From NCBI GenBank assembly GCA_964634885.1, contig CAZWLN010000016.1, positions 21,797-85,796 on the forward strand: a stretch of DNA of 64,000 nucleotides. Reading direction: 5' to 3'. The translations under genes and the position numbers were made by a program. Source of the stretch: DAINRZ01 sp964634885. Its GTDB lineage: Bacteria > Bacteroidota > Ignavibacteria > Kapaibacteriales > UBA2268. Under the pieces are notes generated by a model, which saw nothing but the letters and a program-made list of their open reading frames with translations, did no database searches and was not told where the DNA came from. Position 1 is the first letter of the stretch, and the number at the start of each line of letters is the position of its first letter. This document shows positions 1 through 8,793 of the stretch, one piece after another.

Positions 1-1842
1 GAGGAATTAAAAGCAGAATTCCAGTCCATGAAAATGAACACTCCCGCTCCTGCATTCGACGACAGCGCCTCTTGTCTGTCGGCCTGCAAAACCAGTTACA
101 ATCGTTTACTCTCATGGTGGAGTGGAGAAGATGAACCTAAGCTGATACTTCCAAAACCTCAGGTTCAGCCTCAACCTCAACAACAGAACGGGGCCACTAC
201 TAACACATCGCTTGCTTCACAACAGGTCAAGCTTAACACTACGCTTACCTATAAAGGAGGGATATACTGCGCAATAGCGGGTAGAGTCATTGACAACAAC
301 AACCAAACCCTGACCGGTATTTCTGTTTCAGTAATTGGTACAGGCAGGGGTTCATATACCGATGCAAATGGATGTTACTGTATTACCAAAATACTACCTG
401 CTACATACGATGTAAAATTTTCCGGGCTTGGCTTCACAGAAAAACGAATCAGCGTCAAAGCCGACAGTGGTTTTACTGTCGAATTGCCTGACATAAAATT
501 AGATAATTACCAGATAGAAAGGGTTTGCGTAATGGCAAGAACAGATCAAAGCCGGAAGATTGGAACTATCACCGAAGAATGTACCAACAGGAGTCCTGTG
601 TATTCGACCGGCAGTACCCGAAGCTCAGGAAACTCAGGCACCAATAGAGCGAACCCAACTCCAAAGCGGGAACCCGGCGGTAGTGTATTTGATGTTGTCG
701 GAATCAGCTCCGGAATCATATCTACCGGCCCCGGCTGGTCCATCAGGGGTGCCCGCAGCAGTGAGACACAGATAAGGCCGGATGGCGCTGACATAGGCAA
801 CCAGTTTACAGGCGGTTTTTCCAATGAGTATAAAGACATACCTGCCGATATGACAAGAACATCGGACAGGAAATCCTTACCCGGAGATTTCAGTATTGCA
901 GGGCAGGGCAATGATGCCGTACAGCCCACTGTAGGGCTGTCATTCACTGAATTCGGCTTCGATGCGGATTACATTAAACTTTTGGCCGGCTCCGACAATG
1001 ATGAACCGGAACAGAACTACCTGAAAATGAAAGAGAAATATGGGAACAACCCGGCGTTTTACCTCGATGCCTGTGAATTCTACATGAAAGAAGGGAACAT
1101 CGAAAAAGCAATTGTCGTACTGTCGAACCTGGCAGAACTGAAAACAGAGAACTCCTCACTACTCAGGACATTGGGCTACAGGCTTTACCGCCACCAGCAT
1201 TACAAATACGCCGAACTGATTTATCGCGAGGTTCTGAAGATTCGCGGCGAAGAACCTCAGTCATACCGGGACCTGGCGCTCACATGCATTGAGACTGGCC
1301 TTTACCAGGAAGCTGCCGACCTTCTGTATAAAATAATCACAACGAGTTGGGACAGCAGGTTCCCCGGCATTGCAGACATTGCACTCAATGACTTCAACGG
1401 ACTCATCAATTCTCACAGAGATATGATCGACATGAAAAACTACGACCCGGCGCTGATTGCTAATATCCCGGTTTCAATCAGGATTGTACTGACCTGGGAC
1501 AGCGACAACTGCGACATGGACCTTTGGGTGACAGAACCGTCCGGCGAAAAATGCTTTTACGGTTACAAATACACAAAAGCGGGCGGGCGAATATCCTGGG
1601 ATTTCACCGGAGGATACGGGCCTGAAGAGTATATGATGAAAAACATTGTACCGGGAAAATACCTCATACAGGCAAACTACTACGGTACAAGACAGCAGTC
1701 AGAATGGAATCCCGTCAACCTGAAAGCTTCCGTCTATCTCAATTACGGTACAGGCAGGGAAACACGAAGGGATATTACCTTCAGGCTCAGCGAAAGAAAA
1801 GAAGTTGTCAATATTGCCGAACTGGAATTTGGAGTCCAATGA
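1..1842 (+). CDS. C-terminal part of a modular protein with regulatory-like beta fold, plug-like segment, TPR and DUF2135-like domain
   Basis: The reading frame is open to base 1, so the gene starts outside the window and the ATG at 28 is probably internal. Counting from that ATG, residues about 80-155 form a carboxypeptidase-regulatory-like/CarboxypepD_reg beta-sandwich (GRVIDNNNQTLTGISV, then DANGCYCI). Residues about 225-285 resemble a TonB-dependent-receptor plug segment (SIRGARSSETQIRPDGA). Residues about 320-450 are TPR-like helices, and residues about 500-600 resemble DUF2135 (LTWDSDNCDMDLWVTEPSGE). In the FCB group this set of domains usually ends proteins that begin with a VIT/von Willebrand-like region; that part would lie upstream and is inferred. 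No barrel follows the plug-like segment, so it is not a TonB receptor. A hairpin 41 bases after the stop may end the transcript. Confidence 0.7.
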   Translation, partial: EELKAEFQSMKMNTPAPAFDDSASCLSACKTSYNRLLSWWSGEDEPKLILPKPQVQPQPQQQNGATTNTSLASQQVKLNTTLTYKGGIYCAIAGRVIDNNNQTLTGISVSVIGTGRGSYTDANGCYCITKILPATYDVKFSGLGFTEKRISVKADSGFTVELPDIKLDNYQIERVCVMARTDQSRKIGTITEECTNRSPVYSTGSTRSSGNSGTNRANPTPKREPGGSVFDVVGISSGIISTGPGWSIRGARSSETQIRPDGADIGNQFTGGFSNEYKDIPADMTRTSDRKSLPGDFSIAGQGNDAVQPTVGLSFTEFGFDADYIKLLAGSDNDEPEQNYLKMKEKYGNNPAFYLDACEFYMKEGNIEKAIVVLSNLAELKTENSSLLRTLGYRLYRHQHYKYAELIYREVLKIRGEEPQSYRDLALTCIETGLYQEAADLLYKIITTSWDSRFPGIADIALNDFNGLINSHRDMIDMKNYDPALIANIPVSIRIVLTWDSDNCDMDLWVTEPSGEKCFYGYKYTKAGGRISWDFTGGYGPEEYMMKNIVPGKYLIQANYYGTRQQSEWNPVNLKASVYLNYGTGRETRRDITFRLSERKEVVNIAELEFGVQ

Positions 1843-1882
1843 GGATCCGAACAACATGAGGAAACAGTCCGGTAAGAGTCAT

Positions 1883-1908
1883 AATGGCGCCGTCCCGCAG
1901 GCGCCATT
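1883..1908 (+). terminator. Hairpin after the first gene, possible terminator
   Basis: A perfect 9-bp inverted repeat, AATGGCGCC (1883-1891) and GGCGCCATT (1900-1908), encloses an 8-base loop 41 bases after the stop codon. Only a weak T-rich stretch follows, so it may be a weak or factor-assisted terminator. Confidence 0.5.
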
Positions 1909-2028
1909 GTGCAATTTCTTCGGCTGTTATTGTCACAGGCAGCTTGTAGCACCCAATGAAATATTCATCAACAATACAATTGCAACTAAATAGTTATATA
2001 CCTATTATTATGTTAAATTTTTGGGAAT

Positions 2029-2358
2029 TTGTTATTGACACTTTTTACTTCGTCGGAAGAAATCAATGGTTTTACGGAAGGCTCCACTTTAGCCCTGGTG
2101 TATTTCTCAGCGGACGACTGTTCGTTGTGCCGGGCGCTGAAACCTCGGATTGAAGAAATGGCAAAGGAATTCCCGGGGCTTGAAGCATGTGAGATCAATC
2201 TTTCTACTGCAATCGAAGCTTCTGCTGTTTACAATGTCTTTGTTGTACCGGCAGTATTAGTCTTTACCGAAGGAAAAGAGTCCCGAAGGTTTGCACGCAA
2301 TTTCAGCATAGGTGAACTGAGAGACACCATTCAGCGTTACAGCGAATTGTTAATATAG
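2029..2358 (+). CDS. Thioredoxin-fold protein
   Basis: The 109-residue product has a thioredoxin-like layout: VYFSADDCSLCRALKPRIEE carries a CxxC motif (CSLC) at the start of the first helix, and a conserved-type proline sits in VYNVFVVPAVLVF. The CxxC supports a thiol-disulfide role, but the loop is not the classical WCGPC, so the partner is unknown. No signal peptide is evident, so it is probably cytosolic. The frame has no ATG near its beginning; it is bounded by a TAA at 2014, and TTG at 2029 or 2035 is the likely start. It ends 15 bases before miaB on the same strand, so the two may be co-transcribed. Confidence 0.7.
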   Translation: MLLTLFTSSEEINGFTEGSTLALVYFSADDCSLCRALKPRIEEMAKEFPGLEACEINLSTAIEASAVYNVFVVPAVLVFTEGKESRRFARNFSIGELRDTIQRYSELLI

Positions 2359-2373
2359 CAAGATATAATAAAA

Positions 2374-3726
2374 ATGAGAATAAATGAAGAATACGATATG
2401 AAGAAGAAAGAGCTGCCGGAATACTACATTGAAACTTACGGATGCCAGATGAACCTGAACGATTCGGAGATTGTCTCGTCCATCCTCACTGCCTCCGGTT
2501 ACACCGAAGCCCGGAGTTTGGAAACGGCAGGCATCATTCTTCTTAACACCTGCTCTGTCCGCGACAATGCCGAGAATAAGATTTTCGAAAAGCTGACACA
2601 CCTGAAGCAGTACAAGAAAACGAACAACGGCCTCATCGTAGGCGTCCTCGGCTGCATGGCCGAACGGCTTCGCGATGAACTCATCGGCGCCAGGGACCTT
2701 GTCAACCTGGTCATTGGCCCCGATGAATACAGAAAGCTGCCGGAACTGATCGACGGCGCCTTCGACGGCAACAACGGCCTGGCCGTACGCCTCAGCAATG
2801 CCGAGACTTACGATGACATCAAGCCTCTGCGCAAAGAAGGAATCAGCGCCTGGCTTTCCATCATGCGCGGCTGCAACAACTTCTGCTCCTACTGCGTTGT
2901 ACCTCACACACGAGGGAGGGAACGCTCGCGCCCGCTCGAGTCGATAATCGGGGAGGTAAAAGAGTTGTGGGAAGCAGGATTCCGCGAGATTACTTTCCTT
3001 GGACAGAACGTCAACAGCTATTACGACGAATTTACAGGTGCGGATTTCTCGGACCTGATGGAAAAAGCGGCGGTAACAGTTCCAGGCATGAGATACCGTT
3101 TCACGACATCCCACCCCAAGGACCTCAGCGACAAGCTGATTAACACCATCGCCGGCCACAGTAACCTGTGCAGGCACATTCACCTGGCGATGCAGTCCGG
3201 TTCGGACAGGATACTGCACCAGATGAACAGGAAATACACCATCAGCCATTTCATAGAGCGTGTCAACAGGATGAGGGAGTTAATACCGGACGTCTCGCTT
3301 TCTACGGACATTATTGCAGGATTCCCCGGCGAAACCATCGAAGACCACCAGGCTACACTGAGGGCTTTGTACCAAATCAGGTTTGACGGCGCTTTCATGT
3401 TCAGGTACTCACCACGGGAAGGTACACGCGCTTTCGACATGAACGACGACGTACCGGAAGTCGAGAAGATACGCCGCCTGAACCAGATCATCGAACTGCA
3501 GCAGGCCATCTCCAAAGACCTGAACGAGAGGGAGATCGGGCGGACACACGAGGTACTGGTCGAAGGGCCGAGCAGGAAGAACCAGTCAGAGTGGCGCGGC
3601 AGGTCCGACACGAACAAGGTCGTGATCTTCGACAACAGAAACGGCGACATTGCCGTTGGAGACACAATCAACGTACGAATCAACAGCTTTACCTCGGCAA
3701 CGCTGTTCGGGAGCATAGTAAAGTAG
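2374..3726 (+). CDS. miaB: tRNA-2-methylthio-N6-dimethylallyladenosine synthase
   Basis: MiaB is a radical-SAM methylthiotransferase that adds the 2-methylthio group to i6A at position 37 of tRNAs reading UNN codons. The 450-residue length is normal. The N-terminal UPF0004 domain shows the three cluster cysteines (YGCQMN, NTCSVRDNAENK, GCMAERL). The radical-SAM motif is CNNFCSYC within MRGCNNFCSYCVVPHTRGRE, and the C-terminal about 65 residues form a TRAM RNA-binding domain. The start MRINEEYDMKKK was kept; the second ATG at 2398 is an alternative, and neither has a strong ribosome-binding site. The gene converges with the T9SS gene at 3963, with a repeat hairpin between them. Confidence 0.95.
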   Translation: MRINEEYDMKKKELPEYYIETYGCQMNLNDSEIVSSILTASGYTEARSLETAGIILLNTCSVRDNAENKIFEKLTHLKQYKKTNNGLIVGVLGCMAERLRDELIGARDLVNLVIGPDEYRKLPELIDGAFDGNNGLAVRLSNAETYDDIKPLRKEGISAWLSIMRGCNNFCSYCVVPHTRGRERSRPLESIIGEVKELWEAGFREITFLGQNVNSYYDEFTGADFSDLMEKAAVTVPGMRYRFTTSHPKDLSDKLINTIAGHSNLCRHIHLAMQSGSDRILHQMNRKYTISHFIERVNRMRELIPDVSLSTDIIAGFPGETIEDHQATLRALYQIRFDGAFMFRYSPREGTRAFDMNDDVPEVEKIRRLNQIIELQQAISKDLNEREIGRTHEVLVEGPSRKNQSEWRGRSDTNKVVIFDNRNGDIAVGDTINVRINSFTSATLFGSIVK

Positions 3727-3778
3727 TTGAAGATTGAACCGGTAGTAATTATATATATTCATCCTGGATTGTGCATTA

Positions 3779-3838
3779 GATATTCCAAAACACGGAATAT
3801 CCAACCACCCCCTGCCCCCTCCTTATCCAAGGAGGGGT
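3779..3838. repeat. Two hairpins between convergent genes, including a copy of repeat R2
   Basis: GATATTCC (3779-3786) pairs with GGAATATC (3794-3801). Next comes a copy of the intergenic repeat called R2 here (consensus CCAACCACCCCCTGCCCC followed by CTCCTTATCCAAGGAGGGG), whose CCCCTCCTT (3816-3824) pairs with AAGGAGGGG (3829-3837). It lies between the ends of miaB and the T9SS gene and could stop transcription from both sides, but it has no T tract. Near-identical copies occur at 40712, 60704, 60968, 63738 and 63978. Confidence 0.75.
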
Positions 3839-3962
3839 AAATCGTTAAATTGCTATATATCAATTACTAATGTGATATTTACAACTCCTGACGCAATATC
3901 TGGGTTCAGGATATGGTCCGCTTACAGAGCAATCAGGTTTTGTGCCGTTACTATTACAAGTC

Positions 3963-6848
3963 TTATATCTTCACGAACTTATACACCTTATTGCCGACAC
4001 GCAGGAAATACATTCCGCGGTACAAGCGGCTTACGTCGATTGACCCGGTATATTTCCCCCGGTATAATTCCATGCCGTTAACAGTCAGAATGGAAACTTC
4101 AGAATCTGCACCGATATTTCCGTCAATTGCGATATAATCTGTGGCGGGGTTGGGATAGAGGACCCCTTCGACAGAATACGGGTCCTGCGGAATACCGGTC
4201 ATCATACACTGAACGAGGCTCGACACTAATTTCGAACTGGTTTTTACAATGTAGGGTACTTTTGAACCTGTGATATTCAGTAATTTGTAGCCGCTGAACA
4301 GAAGATTGGTGTCAGGGGTAACGGAGACATGGTTGAAAGCGCCGTAACGGCAATCCATGACACCTCTGTCAATTTCATTTCCTTTGTCGTTGAAAATTAT
4401 GTAACCGGGGTTGCCGTCGATGCTTCCGGCTGCAACGAAATAGTTGTCGCTAATCCTCATTAAGCAATTTATCCATACTTTGTCGTCAGTCAATTTCTTT
4501 GACCACTGCAGTTTGACCGAATCGCTGTATGACCGTAAAGTATAATCGGGAAAGAATCCTATGAGCATATTGTCGTTCAACCTTGTAAAGCATGAAAAGG
4601 CGGACTTGTATTCTTTACTTATGGAAATGTTGTTAATGACCAGATCGGAATACTGATTTTCTTCATATTCCCATCGCCCAACCTGCCTTTTATTTTTGAT
4701 GTAGTAGTTATAAATAAAATCAAGATGGTTATCTGTATTATTGATATAGATTTTACTTCCGGACTCTAAACCATATGAAGAGGGGAAATCTGTATTCAAT
4801 ATCATCGTGTCTTTTTTAATTGAACCATTACAATCTAATAAAAGGAACGTGAATTGTGCATAATTATAATCTGATTCAGCCGTCCCCAAAGCAATACCAT
4901 TATCTTGATATTCCAATGAATTTATTTTTTCTTTACAAACATAATACTGCTGATTCAACGGCAGAGTAACATTCTTCTTGATTTTCAGTTTTGAATCCAG
5001 CAGGAAAAGATTCCTGTTAATACCGAAAGCAAAATCATTGAAATTCCTTGCTTTAAGAATTCCAACCCCTTCTGACTTGCTCTCACGTATTGTATCGCCA
5101 TTCACATGAACATTTGATATTGTGCTGAACCACGGGTTAACTCTGTTGTAAACAATCGACCCGTCGGTAAGTTCATACCCTTGCGCTGCGTATGAGACAC
5201 TGTCGGTATTATAAGTAAATTCAAATCCGTATTTTGTACCATCGAGGGGGAATTCATCAATTTCTACATCAATGGAGTCTATATTTTCGTTGTTGAATAT
5301 TGAACTATATACTTTCAACTTTACTGTATAAGAACCGTCATACTTAAAAACATGAACCGGGTTCTTTTCTCTGCTTGTCGTGCCGTCTCCTAAATCCCAG
5401 AAAACGCTGTCAACGATGCCGGTGGAAGTATTTGAAAATGACACCTGAGGCGGACAGTAATTATAATTAAAACTATAGCTGAAATTACCCGTCAATTCCG
5501 GCATAACCTTTATTGGCTCTGTAATGACAGCAGTGTCTTTGACAGAACCTTTTGTCACAATCAGTCTTACCGTATAGAAGCCGGATTCTGAATAAGCATG
5601 TTTAGGATTCTTTTCGGTAGAAGAAGTACCGTCCTCGAAGTCCCAATAGAATGAATCGGGATTGCCGGTTGAAGCATCATAGAATCTGATAGTGTCTTTT
5701 TCCTGTATTATAGTCGAGTCGTAGTAGAAATTTGCTTTAAGAGAGTTGGTATTGTACACTGTTTGGAACCTGCACAAAGAAGAAGAACTAGTAAAATATA
5801 CATAATCAGAACCGGGGATGGTCTTCATTGCTGAAACAGCGCCGGACAAACCGTGAAACAGCACAGAGTCGTTATTGGAAAGGTCAGCGCCTTTTTTGAT
5901 ATACAGAATGCTGTCTGAGGCAACAAAGAGGTTCTTGTTGTCCGGAGAGAACATCATGGCTGTTATAATGGGATTAAACGTCCTCTCTGCAATACTTACT
6001 ACTCTAAAATTATTAAATATATGTAGATTACCATTGTATTTTATGGCTGAATACATCTCATCCGCAGACAATGCTATTTTATCATCCGGATCCGGAAATA
6101 ACTTAAACTCTGAACGAAAATCCCGATCTATATATAAATATTTGGTCTTCTTCAGTATTATATTACTAATGGAATACATATTTGTAAATTCACGATGATT
6201 AAGTTCCTCATTTTGAATTTCATAGTTGATATATTTAAAAAAACCCAAAAATGAATTATTTCTATATGATAAAAGATCTTTATTAAAATAGCCTGTTTCA
6301 TAAGAATAGATTAATGTCAATGATGTATCTTCTATTTTAAATACAGAAACGTATCCTTGCAAACAGTACCAAAAACGATCTCCTGTTTCCGCACCATTTT
6401 GAATTCTATTATGATAAAACATTTTGTCTTTTGTAAGAGCAAAGATATATTCATTATTATTTTTTATCATGTGAGATGCCACCACTTCATCATCCTCTAA
6501 ATTCCTGATAGTAACAAACAATGAATCATAATTCTTTGTAGCCACTAAGTATTCATCACCATCAATAGATAGTGTCACTAAGCCAAGTTTGTAACTGCCG
6601 TAATCCCGTTTCGCAATGTCTTTCTGCCAGGCCAGGTTGCCGGAAGCAATATCATACTTCTTAATGACATTTCGTGCGTCGAGGGTATAGATAGATTGTC
6701 CGTCGTCAGAGAAAACGTACTGGGTAATAGTCGTGTCGGACACTGTGACCTTCTGGTAGTTGCCTTGGTCCTTCCACTTTGCGGATAGCGGCTCTGCGCA
6801 GATGAGAATGCTAAGCGTTATGATAAATAATGACAGTATTTTCTTCAT
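3963..6848 (-). CDS. Secreted protein with beta-propeller-like N-terminus, two PKD domains and a T9SS sorting domain
   Basis: The 961-residue product begins with a signal peptide (MKKILSLFIITLSILICAEP). The first about 370 residues contain blade-like strands (VFSDDGQSIYTLDARNVIKK, MMFSPDNKNLFVASD). Two PKD domains follow at about 376-440 and 455-530, both with the family WDFEDGT / WDLGDGT signature. The last about 70 residues start at LYPNPATDYIAIDG and end GMYFLRVGNKVYKFVKI, a type A T9SS sorting domain. The protein is therefore probably exported and attached to or released from the cell surface. The function is unknown; adhesion or polymer binding is possible. GGAG lies just upstream of the ATG. 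The stretch 5900-6600 is clearly more AT-rich than its surroundings. It is the last gene of a minus-strand run beginning at 9867. Confidence 0.8.
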   Translation of the reverse strand: MKKILSLFIITLSILICAEPLSAKWKDQGNYQKVTVSDTTITQYVFSDDGQSIYTLDARNVIKKYDIASGNLAWQKDIAKRDYGSYKLGLVTLSIDGDEYLVATKNYDSLFVTIRNLEDDEVVASHMIKNNNEYIFALTKDKMFYHNRIQNGAETGDRFWYCLQGYVSVFKIEDTSLTLIYSYETGYFNKDLLSYRNNSFLGFFKYINYEIQNEELNHREFTNMYSISNIILKKTKYLYIDRDFRSEFKLFPDPDDKIALSADEMYSAIKYNGNLHIFNNFRVVSIAERTFNPIITAMMFSPDNKNLFVASDSILYIKKGADLSNNDSVLFHGLSGAVSAMKTIPGSDYVYFTSSSSLCRFQTVYNTNSLKANFYYDSTIIQEKDTIRFYDASTGNPDSFYWDFEDGTSSTEKNPKHAYSESGFYTVRLIVTKGSVKDTAVITEPIKVMPELTGNFSYSFNYNYCPPQVSFSNTSTGIVDSVFWDLGDGTTSREKNPVHVFKYDGSYTVKLKVYSSIFNNENIDSIDVEIDEFPLDGTKYGFEFTYNTDSVSYAAQGYELTDGSIVYNRVNPWFSTISNVHVNGDTIRESKSEGVGILKARNFNDFAFGINRNLFLLDSKLKIKKNVTLPLNQQYYVCKEKINSLEYQDNGIALGTAESDYNYAQFTFLLLDCNGSIKKDTMILNTDFPSSYGLESGSKIYINNTDNHLDFIYNYYIKNKRQVGRWEYEENQYSDLVINNISISKEYKSAFSCFTRLNDNMLIGFFPDYTLRSYSDSVKLQWSKKLTDDKVWINCLMRISDNYFVAAGSIDGNPGYIIFNDKGNEIDRGVMDCRYGAFNHVSVTPDTNLLFSGYKLLNITGSKVPYIVKTSSKLVSSLVQCMMTGIPQDPYSVEGVLYPNPATDYIAIDGNIGADSEVSILTVNGMELYRGKYTGSIDVSRLYRGMYFLRVGNKVYKFVKI

Positions 6849-6951
6849 TTTTAAACTCCAAAGCGAAAAAATCTTCTTTAAAAGTAAAAAAATTCTTCGA
6901 TAATAACTATAATTATTTATTCATGGCTCAGTTAATTATCACATTCACTGT

Positions 6952-8208
6952 CTATTTTACCCTGTAGCTTACACCGATTGTCAGGCCGCTTTTCTCCGAA
7001 GGATGAAGATTGCCCTGGACGCTGTACAAAGTAGCGCCGTATTCATAGCCTATGTTAACACCGATGCCCTGCCAGAGGAATACTGTCAGGCCGGCCTGCG
7101 TCTTGGCAAGGAATCCGAGTTCGGTACCCCCGGCAGTGAGCTGGGCGTATGGATAGACGACGTCTTTAACCAGCAGGTCCGGTAAGGCATAGCGCAAAGA
7201 AGCTCCATACCAGTACATCGAAGGATTCTGTGTCCAGGTGTAGCTGACTCCGTTTTCCATGTAAGGGTATTTTAGGATATATGTCTCAGTACCAAATTCG
7301 ACGCCAACGGAAAAATTCCTGTCGATGGAATAGAACAGGCCGGCAGAATAGTTTTCGAGTGACGACGACTTCTTCAGCCCGGCAGGTGTTTCATTGCCGC
7401 TGCCTGTGTTGAACAGCGAAGCAGCTCTTCCGTGGGCTTCATAGCGTGTAATGTCGGCCAGTCCTTCGCTCGTTTCAGCCATTGCCTTCAAATAGTCGCC
7501 GTTGTCGGGTTCCGCCAGTGCGGAGGCGTTGTTACCGCCTTCAATATTATTCTTGTCCGTCAGGTCGGGCGTACCTACTTCGACCGGTGTAAGGCTCATG
7601 TAAGTATCTATGTTTGCAACGACTTTCTCGACCGGCGAGCTAGGGAGTTCCTTGTCAGTGTCGTTCACCAGTACGGCTCTCCTGTAGTTCCTCACCGGTA
7701 GGGTGGACTGCCTTGAGGGTTGTGTCTCGACACTGGACATTACAGGATATTGTCCCTTCTGCAAAGTGTTGTCCGTCACATTGCTGCTCAGTTTCAAGAC
7801 AGGCAGTCCGCCGGTACTTTTAATAGCATAGTCAGTGGTTTCAGCCCTGTTGTTAAGCATCATTACGATGAAAGCAGTAATCGCTGCAGAAAGCAGGATA
7901 GCAATGATCGTAGTAATATTCCGACCAAAGGCTGACTTAAGCCTTGGATTGGTAACGACAACGGGCATGGGGTTAACCGGCACTTCGACAGGGGCGCCGA
8001 AACCAAGCGCCGAGAAGATGGCGGCAGTGGTTGCCAGGGGCGGGGCAATGCCTGCCATGTCGTTTTGTGTCAGGACATGCATCTTCACCTGCTGGTTAAA
8101 CTCGTTGCGCAATTCTGCGTTCCGGTTCAGCTCGGCAAACAAAGAGTCCTCTTCAGGCCCGTTGAGGCCTTCGTCCAGGAAATCGTGTATTAGTTTAGCG
8201 TAACTCAT
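6952..8208 (-). CDS. Anti-sigma-like membrane protein with a predicted beta-barrel C-terminus
   Basis: The 418-residue product follows the ECF sigma gene by 22 bases. Residues 1-90 are helical and soluble (LIHDFLDEGLNGPEEDSLFA), as in zinc-free anti-sigma factors. One transmembrane helix lies at about 98-118 (TTIIAILLSAAITAFIVMML). Residues 120-265 look disordered. Residues about 275-418 are alternating strands resembling an outer-membrane barrel (FSVGVEFGTETYILKYPYM, GIGVNIGYEYGATLYS, ending GLTIGVSYRVK). Position and topology suggest that it holds the sigma factor and senses the envelope. The joining of an inner-membrane helix to a barrel-like tail is unusual. Sigma binding is inferred, not seen. 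Confidence 0.6.
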   Translation of the reverse strand: MSYAKLIHDFLDEGLNGPEEDSLFAELNRNAELRNEFNQQVKMHVLTQNDMAGIAPPLATTAAIFSALGFGAPVEVPVNPMPVVVTNPRLKSAFGRNITTIIAILLSAAITAFIVMMLNNRAETTDYAIKSTGGLPVLKLSSNVTDNTLQKGQYPVMSSVETQPSRQSTLPVRNYRRAVLVNDTDKELPSSPVEKVVANIDTYMSLTPVEVGTPDLTDKNNIEGGNNASALAEPDNGDYLKAMAETSEGLADITRYEAHGRAASLFNTGSGNETPAGLKKSSSLENYSAGLFYSIDRNFSVGVEFGTETYILKYPYMENGVSYTWTQNPSMYWYGASLRYALPDLLVKDVVYPYAQLTAGGTELGFLAKTQAGLTVFLWQGIGVNIGYEYGATLYSVQGNLHPSEKSGLTIGVSYRVK

Positions 8209-8230
8209 TTCATTACCAATATATATTTAT

Positions 8231-8788
8231 TTAATTAGACATATCTTGTAAATAGGGTTCTAAAATGCTTTTAATCTTTTCTTTTGCCCTCCACACCCTG
8301 TTTTTACTTGAAGCAATCGACTCGCCCATGATCTCGGCAATCTCCTTGTAGGAGAAACCGTGGTACTGGCGAAGGACGAAGGCTTCCCTGTATTCGAAGT
8401 CCAGCAGGTCCAGCGATGAAGCGATGAGGTCGAGCATTTCCTTCTGCTCGTAGCTTCTGTCGTTGGTGTACGGCAGGAAGTCCTCTATGTTGACTCCTGT
8501 TTTCTTGTCCCTCTTGAAGTTCAGGCACAGGTTCCTGGTAATGGTGATCAGGAAAGCCCCGACACTGTCCAGGTTTTTCTGTTCCTTCGCCGAGTCGAAG
8601 AACTTAAGCATGGCTTCCTGGAAGACATCGTTGGCATCCTCGGGGTTGCCCAGGACTCTCAGTACATAGGCGTAGAGCCTTTGGGAGTGCCTCTTGTACA
8701 GTTCGGCAAACGCAGCTTCGGCCACAGGCTTCTCTCCGCTCAGTGAAGCGTATAATTCATTGTCGCTGTATTTACCGTAATTCTTCAT
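8231..8788 (-). CDS. ECF-family RNA polymerase sigma factor
   Basis: The 185-residue protein has the two domains of sigma-70 group 4 factors. Region 2 covers about 25-95 (LYKRHSQRLYAYVLRVLGNP, DANDVFQEAMLKFFD) and binds core polymerase and the -10 element. Region 4 covers about 120-180 (REAFVLRQYHGFSYKEIAEI, then SKNRVWRAKEKIKSIL) with a helix-turn-helix for the -35 element. The ATG is 5 bases after the stop of the upstream lipoprotein gene, so translation is probably coupled. The next gene is the candidate anti-sigma factor. The regulon is not visible in the window. Confidence 0.92.
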   Translation of the reverse strand: MKNYGKYSDNELYASLSGEKPVAEAAFAELYKRHSQRLYAYVLRVLGNPEDANDVFQEAMLKFFDSAKEQKNLDSVGAFLITITRNLCLNFKRDKKTGVNIEDFLPYTNDRSYEQKEMLDLIASSLDLLDFEYREAFVLRQYHGFSYKEIAEIMGESIASSKNRVWRAKEKIKSILEPYLQDMSN

Positions 8789-8793
8789 ATAGT

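Noticed and set aside
2350..3249. Long reading frame antisense to miaB (299 residues)
   Set aside because: It lies opposite a certain gene, has no recognised domain or ribosome-binding site, and reflects codon bias of the real strand.
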